The translations under genes were made by a program, and so were the position numbers. The notes below the pieces were generated by a model that saw nothing but the letters and a program-made list of their open reading frames with translations, searched no databases and had not been told where the DNA came from. Shown here piece after piece: positions 8,462 through 16,900 of a stretch of 36,250 bases of DNA (its first letter is position 1; every line of letters starts with the position of its first letter). The DNA comes from Prevotellaceae bacterium UBA1075 (GTDB lineage Bacteria; Bacteroidota; Bacteroidia; Bacteroidales; Bacteroidaceae), in NCBI GenBank assembly GCA_002316015.1, contig DCCS01000034.1, positions 1-36,250 on the forward strand, in the 5' to 3' direction.

Positions 8462-8503
8462 GGAACTGCCCGTGTGCCCCCGTGAAGGCGCGCGGGCAGT
8501 TCC
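8462..8503 (+). terminator. Hairpin after the GH2 gene
   Basis: GGAACTGCCCG (8462-8472) is perfectly complementary to CGGGCAGTTCC (8493-8503), with a 20-nt loop, 36 bp after the GH2 stop codon. There is no T run after it, so it may act as an mRNA 3'-end stabiliser rather than a classical intrinsic terminator. Confidence 0.5.
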
Positions 8504-8606
8504 GCATTCACGCCTGGCGTGCCGCAAGCCCGCCATCATTCTCCGTGCCGGGGCTCTTGGGGTGATTGCCGGGGACTGTCTGGCCTGTCCTCCACCTCGG
8601 TCAGGT

Positions 8607-8716
8607 GCAGTGCGCCGCGTTGCCCGATGCAGTGCGCCGCGTTGCCCGATGCAGCGCACTGCGTTGCCCGATGCAGCGCACTGCGTTTTCCGATGCAGCG
8701 CACTGCGTCTCCCGTC
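8607..8716 (+). repeat. Array 1: five 22-bp GC-rich repeats
   Basis: Five head-to-tail units of exactly 22 bp start at 8607, 8629, 8651, 8673 and 8695. Each has a 12-bp near-palindromic core and a 10-bp spacer of the type GTTGCCCGAT. Units 1-2 have the core GCAGTGCGCCGC and units 3-5 have GCAGCGCACTGC. The spacer drifts in units 4 and 5, the last being degenerate. A longer array of the same repeat, in the same orientation, lies at 25199-25352. The array sits in a 704-bp non-coding gap between the GH2 and superoxide reductase genes. There are no unique spacers, so it is not a CRISPR array. Confidence 0.95.
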
Positions 8717-9028
8717 CTGCCTTGTGACAAGACCCTTTTCCTGCCGGGAGACTTACGCTACATGGAGAAGTGCGGAAGGCACTGGGCCGGCTGGGCCGGC
8801 AAGCATCCCCAGGCTGCAGGCATGCGTGGCACGCCCGTCCCGGAGCGGTGGGGAGGCCAGGGCCGCATGGCGGACATTGCCATGAGGCTCTGGCCTCTTC
8901 CTCTTGCGGCGGTCACGTCAGGCATGATGGGGTGTGGCCAGGGACTCTGACGTGCTGTTTCTTTCAACTATTTGTCGCAAAATCGGTTCGATATGGCGAT
9001 AGGTGTCATGGGCGTGGCACGAAAGCCC
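8717..9028. other. Intergenic, nothing recognised
   Basis: GC-rich non-coding stretch between the repeat array and the superoxide reductase promoter. An AT-richer patch at about 8960-8995 contains TTTG. No gene could be supported. Confidence 0.5.
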
Positions 9029-9036
9029 TATCTTTG
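9029..9036 (+). promoter_or_regulatory. -7 element of the superoxide reductase promoter
   Basis: TATCTTTG matches TAnnTTTG exactly. Transcription would start near 9043, giving a leader of about 88 nt before ATG 9131. No good -33 TTTG is seen at the expected distance, so an activator or another sigma factor may help. Confidence 0.45.
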
Positions 9037-9130
9037 TAGTGGGGGCGGCACTTGCAAGTCCCATGCGGGACGGGTGAGGGAGCGTGGCCGCCTGCCGGAG
9101 ATTTTCACAAAACCGAAAAATGGCAGGACT

Positions 9131-9505
9131 ATGAAAACAAACGTGAGGGAAGTTTACCGCTGCTCCACCTGCGGTGGGGTGGTGGAGGTGCTCGGACATG
9201 GATCCGTGATGCAGTGCTGTGGCCAGCCCATGACGCTGCTCGAGGGCAACACCACCGATGCGTCCATGGAGAAGCATGTGCCTGTGGTGGAGGCTGTGGA
9301 CGGGGGATTCCTCGTAAGAGTGGGGGGCGCAAGGCATCCCATGGAGCCCGGACACTACATCCAGTGGGTGGAACTGGTGACACCATCGCAGGTGCTGCGC
9401 CGGGAACTCAAGCCGGGCGGTGAGCCCGAGGCTCTGTTCCGCACGGACGAGAAGCCCGTGTGTGCGCGCGCTTACTGCAACCTGCACGGGCTCTGGAAAG
9501 GCTGA
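9131..9505 (+). CDS. dfx: Superoxide reductase (desulfoferrodoxin, 2Fe type)
   Basis: A 124-residue cytoplasmic enzyme that reduces superoxide to hydrogen peroxide without making oxygen, as used by anaerobes. Both iron centres are intact. The N-terminal desulforedoxin-like site has Cys11, Cys14, Cys29 and Cys30 (YRCSTCGG and QCCGQPM). The catalytic site has His49 in EKHVPV (with Glu47 and Lys48 beside the substrate channel), His69 in RHPM, His75, and Cys116/His119 in CNLHGLW. Length is typical. The start at 9131 places the first CxxC at residue 11 as in the family, although the frame is open further upstream. The gene has its own promoter and no rubredoxin neighbour, so its electron donor is encoded elsewhere. 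Confidence 0.95.
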   Translation: MKTNVREVYRCSTCGGVVEVLGHGSVMQCCGQPMTLLEGNTTDASMEKHVPVVEAVDGGFLVRVGGARHPMEPGHYIQWVELVTPSQVLRRELKPGGEPEALFRTDEKPVCARAYCNLHGLWKG

Positions 9506-9526
9506 CCGTCGGACGCGTAGCGACGG
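9506..9526 (+). terminator. Short hairpin directly after the superoxide reductase gene
   Basis: CCGTCG (9506-9511) and CGACGG (9521-9526) form a 6-bp stem starting one base after the stop codon. It is short and has no T run, so it is a weak call. Confidence 0.3.
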
Positions 9527-9662
9527 CTTGCCGCTTGCCGCCGGCTCCCCCACGGGCATTTTCCTCCACATGGCCCATGGCGCGGCCGGCGGCACACCTC
9601 TCTCCGCTTCCCCTCTTGTGTTAAAAGTGGGCGGCGTGCGGGATGGTTCCAATATTTTGTCG

Positions 9663-9670
9663 TAACTTTA
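9663..9670 (+). promoter_or_regulatory. -7 element immediately before recJ
   Basis: TAACTTTA differs from TAnnTTTG only in the last base and ends 6 bp before the recJ ATG. With the usual start-site spacing the transcript would begin at, or within a base or two of, the start codon. No clear -33 element is seen. Confidence 0.4.
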
Positions 9671-9676
9671 CGTGCT

Positions 9677-11401
9677 ATGAATTATGTATGGGAATATAGC
9701 ACGCCGTCAGAAGAGCAGGTGGCCGCCGCCTCGCGGCTGGCCAAGTCTTTGGGTATCAGTCCTGTGCTTGGGAAGTTGTTGCTTGACCGTGGCATCTCTA
9801 CCACAGAGGAGGCCAAGGCTTTCTTCCGTCCTCAGCTCACGGGACTGCATGACCCGTTCCTCTTCAAGGACATGGACAAGGCCGTGGCCAGACTCAACGA
9901 AGCCCTTGGACGCAAGGAGCGCATCCTGGTCTATGGCGACTATGACGTGGACGGTTGCACGGCCGTTGCGCTGGTCTATCGTTTCCTGCAGCAGTTTTAT
10001 TCCAACATTGACTATTACATTCCCGACCGCAACGAGGAAGGGTATGGAGTCTCCCGCAAGGGGGTTGACTACGCCTCGGAGACAGGTGTCGGCCTGGTCA
10101 TCGTGCTTGACTGCGGCATCAAGGCTGTGGACGAGATAGCCTATGCCAGGGAGCGCGGCATCGACTTCATCATCTGTGACCATCATGTGCCCGATGAAGT
10201 GATGCCCCCGGCTGTTGCCATCCTGAATGCCAAGCGCGAGGACGACACCTACCCCTACAAGCATCTGTGTGGCTGCGGGGTGGGGTTCAAGTTCATGCAG
10301 GCGTTTGCCATGAACAACGGCATCGCTTTCTCGCAACTCCAGCCGCTGCTTGACCTGTGTGCCATCAGCATCGCCTCGGACATCGTGCCCATCATGGGCG
10401 AGAACCGCGTGCTGGCCTACTATGGCCTCCGCCAGCTCAATTCCTCGCCCAGCACGGGCGTGAAGGCACTGATGGAGGTGTGCGGGCTGGCTGACAAGGA
10501 AATCTCGCTCAGCAACATCATCTTCAAGATAGGCCCGCGCATCAATGCCAGCGGACGCATGCAGAACGGCAAGGAGGCCGTGTCGCTGCTGGTGGAGAAG
10601 AACTACAAGGCCGCCAGGCAGATAGCCGAGCGCATCAACGCCTACAACGAGCAGCGCAAGGACTTGGACAAGGCCATGACCGAGCAGGCCAACCACATCG
10701 TGGAGACCCTTGACCTGCAGCACAAGCACAAGTCCATCGTGCTCTACAGCGAGGAGTGGCACCGTGGCATCATCGGCATCGTGGCGTCCAGGCTCACTGA
10801 GATATACCACCGCCCGTCGGTGGTGCTCACGCGCGCCGATGACATGGCCACAGGCTCGGCGCGCTCGGTGCCGGGCTTTGACGTGTACAAGGCTGTTGCC
10901 TATTGCCGTGACCTGCTCGAGAACTTCGGAGGCCACACATACGCGGCGGGGCTGAGCATGAAGGTGGAGAATGTGCCCGAGTTCCGCCGCCGCTTCGAAG
11001 CCTATGTGGAGTCGCACATCCTGCCCGAGCAGACGTGTGCCACTATCGCGGTGGACGCGCTCATCAATTTCCGCGACATCAACCGCAAGTTCTGTGGCGA
11101 CCTGAAGCGTTTCGCCCCTTATGGCCCCGAGAACCACAAGCCCGTCTTCTGCACCAAGCGCGTGTATGACTACGGTACCAGCAAGGTGGTGGGACGCGAG
11201 CAGGAGCACATCAAGCTGGAACTGGTGGACAGCAAGAGCAACAATGTGATGAACGGCATAGCCTTTGGCCAGAGCTCGCAGGCCCGCTACATCAAGACCA
11301 AGCAAGCCTTTGACATAGTATATACGATAGAGGAGAACACCCACAAGCGCGGGGAGGTGCAGCTGCAGATCGAGGACATACGGCCTGTGGGACAGGAGTA
11401 G
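9677..11401 (+). CDS. recJ: Single-stranded-DNA-specific exonuclease RecJ
   Basis: A 574-residue 5'-to-3' single-strand DNA exonuclease used in RecF-pathway recombination and in mismatch and base-excision repair. DHH-family metal motifs are present in order: DYDVDG (88-93), DCGIKA (145-150) and CDHH (167-170), followed by GCGVGFK. The DHHA1 half has the family signature INASGRM and the sequences SEEWHRGIIGIVASRL and GGHTYAAGLSM; the C-terminal OB-like region is complete. Length is normal for Bacteroidetes RecJ. The ATG at 9677 is supported by the conserved N-terminus MNYVWEY. recQ follows after 99 bp on the same strand, so helicase and nuclease may be co-expressed. Confidence 0.97.
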   Translation: MNYVWEYSTPSEEQVAAASRLAKSLGISPVLGKLLLDRGISTTEEAKAFFRPQLTGLHDPFLFKDMDKAVARLNEALGRKERILVYGDYDVDGCTAVALVYRFLQQFYSNIDYYIPDRNEEGYGVSRKGVDYASETGVGLVIVLDCGIKAVDEIAYARERGIDFIICDHHVPDEVMPPAVAILNAKREDDTYPYKHLCGCGVGFKFMQAFAMNNGIAFSQLQPLLDLCAISIASDIVPIMGENRVLAYYGLRQLNSSPSTGVKALMEVCGLADKEISLSNIIFKIGPRINASGRMQNGKEAVSLLVEKNYKAARQIAERINAYNEQRKDLDKAMTEQANHIVETLDLQHKHKSIVLYSEEWHRGIIGIVASRLTEIYHRPSVVLTRADDMATGSARSVPGFDVYKAVAYCRDLLENFGGHTYAAGLSMKVENVPEFRRRFEAYVESHILPEQTCATIAVDALINFRDINRKFCGDLKRFAPYGPENHKPVFCTKRVYDYGTSKVVGREQEHIKLELVDSKSNNVMNGIAFGQSSQARYIKTKQAFDIVYTIEENTHKRGEVQLQIEDIRPVGQE

Positions 11402-11500
11402 GCCCCTGGATGCACCCTGCCTGTGGTGTCCCGCCCCCGGCTCGCAGCCCGCGACTCACAATCACAATATCCCCATGACCGCCCATCCCCCCCGACCCAT

Positions 11501-13411
11501 ATGCCATCCCAAGACCGATACACCGAGATACTCAGCAAGTACTGGGGCTACACAGAGTTCCGTGGCATCCAGCGTGAGATTATCGGGAGCATAGGTGAGG
11601 GGCGTGACACGCTGGGGCTTATGCCCACAGGCGGTGGCAAGAGCATCACCTTTCAGGTGCCGGCCCTGGCCATGCGGGGCGTGTGTGTGGTGGTCACTCC
11701 CCTGGTGGCACTGATGAAGGACCAGGTGGCCAATCTGCGCAAGCGCCACATACGCGCGGCCGCCCTGCATGCGGGACTGGGGCACGACGAGATGCTCACA
11801 GTGCTGGACAACTGTGTGTTTGGCTTCTACAAGTTCCTCTACGTCTCTCCTGAACGTCTCTCCTCCGAGCTCTTCATTGCCAAGCTCCGCCACATGGAGG
11901 TCAGTTTCTTTACCGTGGACGAGGCCCACTGCATCAGCCAGTGGGGGCATGACTTCCGCCCCTCGTACCTGCGGATCGCCGACCTGAGGAAGGTGAAGCC
12001 CGCTTGCCCTGTGCTCGCCCTCACAGCCACCGCCACTCCCGAGGTGGCAGCGGACATACAGAGAGTGCTGCACTTCCGCCGGGAGAATGAGTTCCGCATG
12101 AGTTTCCATCGGCCCAACCTGGCTTACCAGGTGCTCCGTGCCGACTATAGCCTGCTCACCCTGCGCCGTGTGCTTGAGTCCAGTGCCGGCTCGTGCATCA
12201 TCTACCGCCGTAGCCGCCAGCAGTGCGAGGACCTCTCGGCCAGTCTGAACGACTGGGGGATAAGCGCCACATACTTCCACGCGGGGCTTTCCCATCCCGA
12301 GAAGGACAAGCGCCAGGCCCGGTGGCTGGGCGACGAGGTGCGTGTCATGGTGGCCACCAGTGCCTTTGGCATGGGCATCGACAAAGCCGATGTGCGCCTT
12401 GTGGTGCACCTGGACATCCCCGACAGTATCGAGGAATACTTCCAGGAGGCGGGACGCGCGGGGCGTGACGGAAAGCCGGCACGCAGTGTCATCATTCTGG
12501 ACGGGCGTGAACTGGCCTATTCCGACCGCCGCCCCGGCCAGCGCTATCCCGACGAGGACTATATAAGGAATGCCTACGAGGACATCTGCTGCTATTATCA
12601 GTTGGCCGTCGGTGACGGCTGGCATGTGACCCGCGAGTTCAATGTGGGTCAGTTCTGCCGCCTGTTCCACTATCACCCCCTCATGCTCCACAGCGCGCTC
12701 ACCATACTGCACAACGCTGGCTATATTTGCTATCGCGACGCCGAGGACGGGCAGAGCCGCGTGCGTGTCAATGCCACACGCAACGCCCTGCTCGGCGCGC
12801 TTGACGCACGCAGCGAGCCTGTGTTCATGTCCCTGTTCCGCAACTATGGCGGCATATTCGTCGACTATGTGTATATCGACGAGGAACTGGTGGCTTCAGA
12901 GACAGGTCTCAGTGTAGATGATGTCTATCATTGCCTGGCGGACTACTCGCGTCGCGGTGCCATCTCCTATATTCCCCGAAGGCATGTTCCCCACATCACG
13001 TTCCTGGTGCGCCGTCCCGGGCGGGCGGACATCACCTTCCCGCGCGCGGCCTATGCCGACCGCAGGCGCGCCTTCGAGCACCGCCTGCATGCCATGCAGG
13101 AGTATGTGAAGAGCACCGACCAGTGCCGCAGTGTCATGCTCCTGCGTTATTTCGGTGAGAGGGGGGCGCGTCCCTGCGGCATGTGTGATGTGTGTCTGGA
13201 GGAGAAGCAGCGCAATCTTTCCGATGCCGACTTCCGCCGTATCAGACTGGAAATCATATCACTACTGAGGGAAGGCCCCATCGAGGCGACAAGCCTGCAT
13301 CTCCCCCATGAGCCCGAGATACAGGTGGAGCAGGTGATGGACTACATGCGCGCACGCGAGGAACTGCTCATGGACGGGCGGATGGTGCTACTGGGCGAAG
13401 CGGTGGAGTGA
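11501..13411 (+). CDS. recQ: RecQ-family DNA helicase, short form without HRDC
   Basis: A 636-residue ATP-dependent 3'-to-5' DNA helicase. Helicase motifs are complete: PTGGGKS (42-48), DEAH (140-143), the RecQ-specific loop CISQWGHDFRPSY, TATATP, HAGLSH, SAFGMGIDKADVR and QEAGRAGRDG. The zinc-binding subdomain has Cys542, Cys559, Cys562 and Cys565 (PCGMCDVC). After the zinc/winged-helix region the protein ends in a short acidic helix and has no HRDC domain, so it is the shorter RecQ type found beside a longer paralogue in many Bacteroidetes. The start was set at ATG 11501 because helix and motif 0 residues (YWGYTEFRGIQ) follow at the usual distance; upstream codons look non-coding. It probably pairs with RecJ just upstream. 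Confidence 0.93.
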   Translation: MPSQDRYTEILSKYWGYTEFRGIQREIIGSIGEGRDTLGLMPTGGGKSITFQVPALAMRGVCVVVTPLVALMKDQVANLRKRHIRAAALHAGLGHDEMLTVLDNCVFGFYKFLYVSPERLSSELFIAKLRHMEVSFFTVDEAHCISQWGHDFRPSYLRIADLRKVKPACPVLALTATATPEVAADIQRVLHFRRENEFRMSFHRPNLAYQVLRADYSLLTLRRVLESSAGSCIIYRRSRQQCEDLSASLNDWGISATYFHAGLSHPEKDKRQARWLGDEVRVMVATSAFGMGIDKADVRLVVHLDIPDSIEEYFQEAGRAGRDGKPARSVIILDGRELAYSDRRPGQRYPDEDYIRNAYEDICCYYQLAVGDGWHVTREFNVGQFCRLFHYHPLMLHSALTILHNAGYICYRDAEDGQSRVRVNATRNALLGALDARSEPVFMSLFRNYGGIFVDYVYIDEELVASETGLSVDDVYHCLADYSRRGAISYIPRRHVPHITFLVRRPGRADITFPRAAYADRRRAFEHRLHAMQEYVKSTDQCRSVMLLRYFGERGARPCGMCDVCLEEKQRNLSDADFRRIRLEIISLLREGPIEATSLHLPHEPEIQVEQVMDYMRAREELLMDGRMVLLGEAVE

Positions 13412-13420
13412 TTCATCCCA

Positions 13421-13888
13421 ATGCCTGTTAGCCAGCGGCAGAGTGTGCGGGAATGTCCTGTGCCCAGCCAGGGATGGTTTCAGGAAATGGGCTCGGCCTA
13501 CTCCTATACCGGCAATCTTACCCAGGGTGAGCACAGCACCTTTGCCTGCTACACAGGAGCCAGGCTTGATGCCAAGAGCATGCAGGAGGTGAGCGTGACC
13601 GTCACTGTGCAGGAAGGCGAGGGTCTGACACTGGGAATAAAGTCGGGTTTGCTGAGGGGGGGGGCGGCACTCCTGCCGTGGGCACCGACAGGACTGGCAA
13701 GTTCCGTGTGGACAACTTCCGTATTGAGGAGGTGGAGGCAGGCGGCACAGGGACTGCCATCTCTGTGCCATGTCAGGAGAGACGTGCGGGGCACACCGGT
13801 ATCCATGACCTGATGTGACGCAAGCTGCCCGCCTCGCGCATTCCAGCCAAGGGCATATATAATGAGCGGGAGGAAATACGTGAGGTGA
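13421..13888 (+). pseudogene. Decayed C-terminal fragment of a secreted surface protein
   Basis: The first frame encodes a carbohydrate-binding-like beta module (GWFQEMGSAYSYTGNL ... VSVTVTVQEGEGLTLGIKSG). At a run of nine G (13656-13664) the recognisable sequence moves to another frame, GTDRTGKFRVDNFRIEEVE, the usual end of this module. It then becomes a GRK-type tail with further lesions: an apparent CC insertion before DLM, an in-frame TGA where Gly is expected (DLM*RKLPASRIPAKGIY), and a two-base loss after GIY, beyond which MSGRKYVR and TGA (13886-13888) end it. There is no start codon context or signal peptide; the 5' part is missing. It is a relic of a larger secreted protein, perhaps once similar to the neighbour downstream. 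Confidence 0.8.
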
Positions 13889-13990
13889 GTCCCTGCCCAG
13901 TGTGCAGCCCGCATGATGGCAAGGTCAAGCAGGATAGAGAAGAGAATTGATAATGGATATGATTTACTAACTTTCCGAAAACCAAAGAAA

Positions 13991-16900
13991 ATGAAGAGAG
14001 ATTTATTCTCACTGCTTCTTCTGGCCACGATGTGGCTGTGGGGGAGCGAATGTGGAAGCCAGACGCTTTCCACCAACGGGGAAGGTGCGTACCTGATAGG
14101 CAGCAAGGCTGACTTGCAGTCATGGACCAAACTCTCGGGGTACGAGAAGACCAATGTGCTGCTGACGGCAGACATTGGGGAACTCGACTTCAGACTGTGC
14201 ACCACGTCGGCCTATGCCGGTACCTTTGATGGGGGCGGTCACACCATCACGCTCAACTATGACTTCAAGGGTGAGCAGACGGGTATGTTTGGCAAGCTGG
14301 CTGGTACCGTGAAAAACCTGGTGGTGGATGGCAACGTGAAGGCCACCTACAAGAACTGTGCTGCTTTGGCGGCCAATACAGGTGGCAACTGTACCTTTGA
14401 GAACGTGGTGGTGACTGCAACCTTCGATGTGGACTGCGGGGGCAATGCCTCCAATGGCGCATTCATAGGGTATTCATCCTCGCCCACGCAGTTTGTCAAC
14501 TGCGTGTCAGCCTACAAGGTGACGGGTGTGAATGGCTTCAACCACGGTTTCGTGGGATGGGTGAGCAAGAGTGCCGCCACGTCGTTCACCAACTGTGTCT
14601 CCATCATGGAGACCGGATTGCCCAGCACGGCAGCCTTTGCCAATCCCATGGGCTCGGTGAGCACCACCAACTGCTACTGCTATCAGCAGAACATGGATGC
14701 CTCCACTCCCGCATCGGGCGTTACCTATCTTACCCAGTCGATGGTGACATCGGGCGAATTGTGTTACCTGCTCTGCAAGAATGCAGGCGGCACAGTCTTC
14801 TTCCAGAGCCTCGGCTCAGACCCCTATCCAGTGCCCTTTGCCTCGCACAAGCAAGTGTATGGGAACGGCAACATCCGCTGCGACGGCACTCCGCTTGACG
14901 GCGAACTCGCCTACTCTAATGAGAACACCACCCCCAAGCCACAGCATGTGGATGTGGACGGACGCTGCTCGGTGTGCAACTCCCTGCTGCCCGACCACAT
15001 CGCCTTGGACGAGAAGGGCTATTATCCCCTTGCCACAGCCAAGGACGTGGAGTGGTTTGCAGCCCTGGTCAATGAGGCTCACCTGACCACCATCTGTGGC
15101 AAGCTCACTGCCGACATTGACTTCCAGGGTGTGGAGAATGCCCATTCACCCATCGGTCAGAACGTTACATACAAGTTCAATGGCAAGTTTGACGGACAGG
15201 GACACCGCATCAAGAACATGACGCTGAACTCCACAGGCACAGGCGTGGGCTTCTTTGGCTATGTGCGCGGCGGCACCGTGATAAGCAACCTCATCATCGA
15301 CAAGAGTTGCGAGATTACGGGCGCCAACCAGGTGGGTGGCATCATAGGCACAGTGCAGACTGATGCAGGCTCACCCCTGGTGCTGAGCAACTGTGTGAAC
15401 GAGGCCACCGTCTTCTCCGAGGGCTCTGCCTCGGGGCTCATAGGGTCGGGCGCAAGTGCCTACCCTGTCATCAACCTGATAGACTGTATCAATGCTGGTG
15501 AAGTCACAGGCAACCCTGCCACGGCCTTCTGCTCCTGGATCAACAAGGGCGGCAGCCTGCTCACCAACTGTGTGAACGTGGGCACCATCACGGGCGCAGG
15601 CTATGCCGGCGGCAAGTTTGATTATAAGTGCAACCTCATCTCCTATGAACCAGGCACGGTGACGCTGGCCAACTGCTATGACCTGAGCCAGACCGAGGAG
15701 TGCGGCCAGGGCATCTATGATGGATGGGCTACCGACAATCCCGCCGGTGGTGGCGAGCTCTGCTATCTGCTCAATGGCGACCAGGCAACCATCAAGTGGT
15801 ATCAGAGGGTGGGCACTGACGCCTATCCCATGCCCCTGTATATCGAGGGCGGACAGGTGTATGCCAATGGCTCGGTAGGATGCGACGGCACTCCCACAGG
15901 TGACGTGTCCTATTCCAATCAGAAGGGTGGCGAGAAACCACCTCATGAGTACAAGGACGGTTTCTGTGTCAACTGCGGAACTCCCCAGGCCGACTACGTC
16001 CCCATGCAGGACGGACACTACCAGGTGGGCAATGCCTCCCAGTTGAACTGGATACAGCGCATGGTCAACGAGTACAAGCATGGTGACTACAGCTTCCGCC
16101 TCACCCAGGACATCGACATGACAGACTACTGCGACCAGTTCCTGCCCATGGGCAATGCCGTTTCCCCCTATACCGGGCACTTTGACGGGCAGGGACACCG
16201 CATCACCAATCTCATCATCAATGCCACAGGCAACTATGTGGGCTTCTTCGGAGTCATTGGCGATGGTGCGGTGATTGAGAACGCGCTCATGGACGAGACC
16301 TGCTCTATCAGCGGCACCGGCGAGTGTGTGGCATTTGTGGGAGGTGCTCCCCAAGGCGGCACCGTGGTCATCCGCAACATTGGCAATATGGCCAATGTGA
16401 GTGCCTCCGGCAAGCAGGCTTCGGGCATCTTCGGGGCCAACACGGGAAGCCGTGCCAGTGTGACCATCGAGAACTGCTTCTCCACAGGGCAGATAGTGGG
16501 CTCAACTGAGTGTGCCGCTATTGCAGGATGGGCGGGGAGCAACAGCCCCAAGGTGTCCAACTGCTGGACATGCAGCGAGGTGACGGGAAGCGACCGTGCT
16601 GACATGTACATGGTGCGCCACAGCAACGGCTCTCTCGCCAACCTCTACAGCACAGCGGGCGAGCAGGGCATCCTCATCGAGTATGACAACATCACCGACG
16701 GCTCGCTGTGCTACAAGCTCAATGGCGACCAGACCCGCATCACATGGTTCCAGAACATCGACAATGGCATGGCCGCAGATGACCAGCCGGTGCCTTTCGC
16801 CAATGGGCATGCCCGTGTGTACCCCAAGGGTAAGATGCTGTGCGACGGGTCGGCCGACCCCACCTCGGTGGTCTATTCCAACAACAATGAGATTAGCATC

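Noticed and set aside
8427..8950. Open frames of 143-152 codons covering array 1
   Set aside because: They are open only because the repeat lacks stop codons; no start context or familiar sequence.
9707..11344. 545-codon open frame opposite recJ
   Set aside because: recJ has all DHH motifs; the antisense product has no recognisable domain.
11462..12712. 416-codon open frame opposite recQ
   Set aside because: Antisense shadow of a helicase whose motifs are complete.
13412..13420. Possibility that the relic is a C-terminal extension of RecQ
   Set aside because: recQ ends with a stop at its normal length and the following frame encodes secreted beta modules unrelated to helicases.
13828..13838. 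CCCGCCTCGCG shared between the pseudogene and the hairpin at 34342-34359
   Set aside because: Eleven GC-rich bases in a coding relic (LPASR) are likely chance similarity; flanks do not match.
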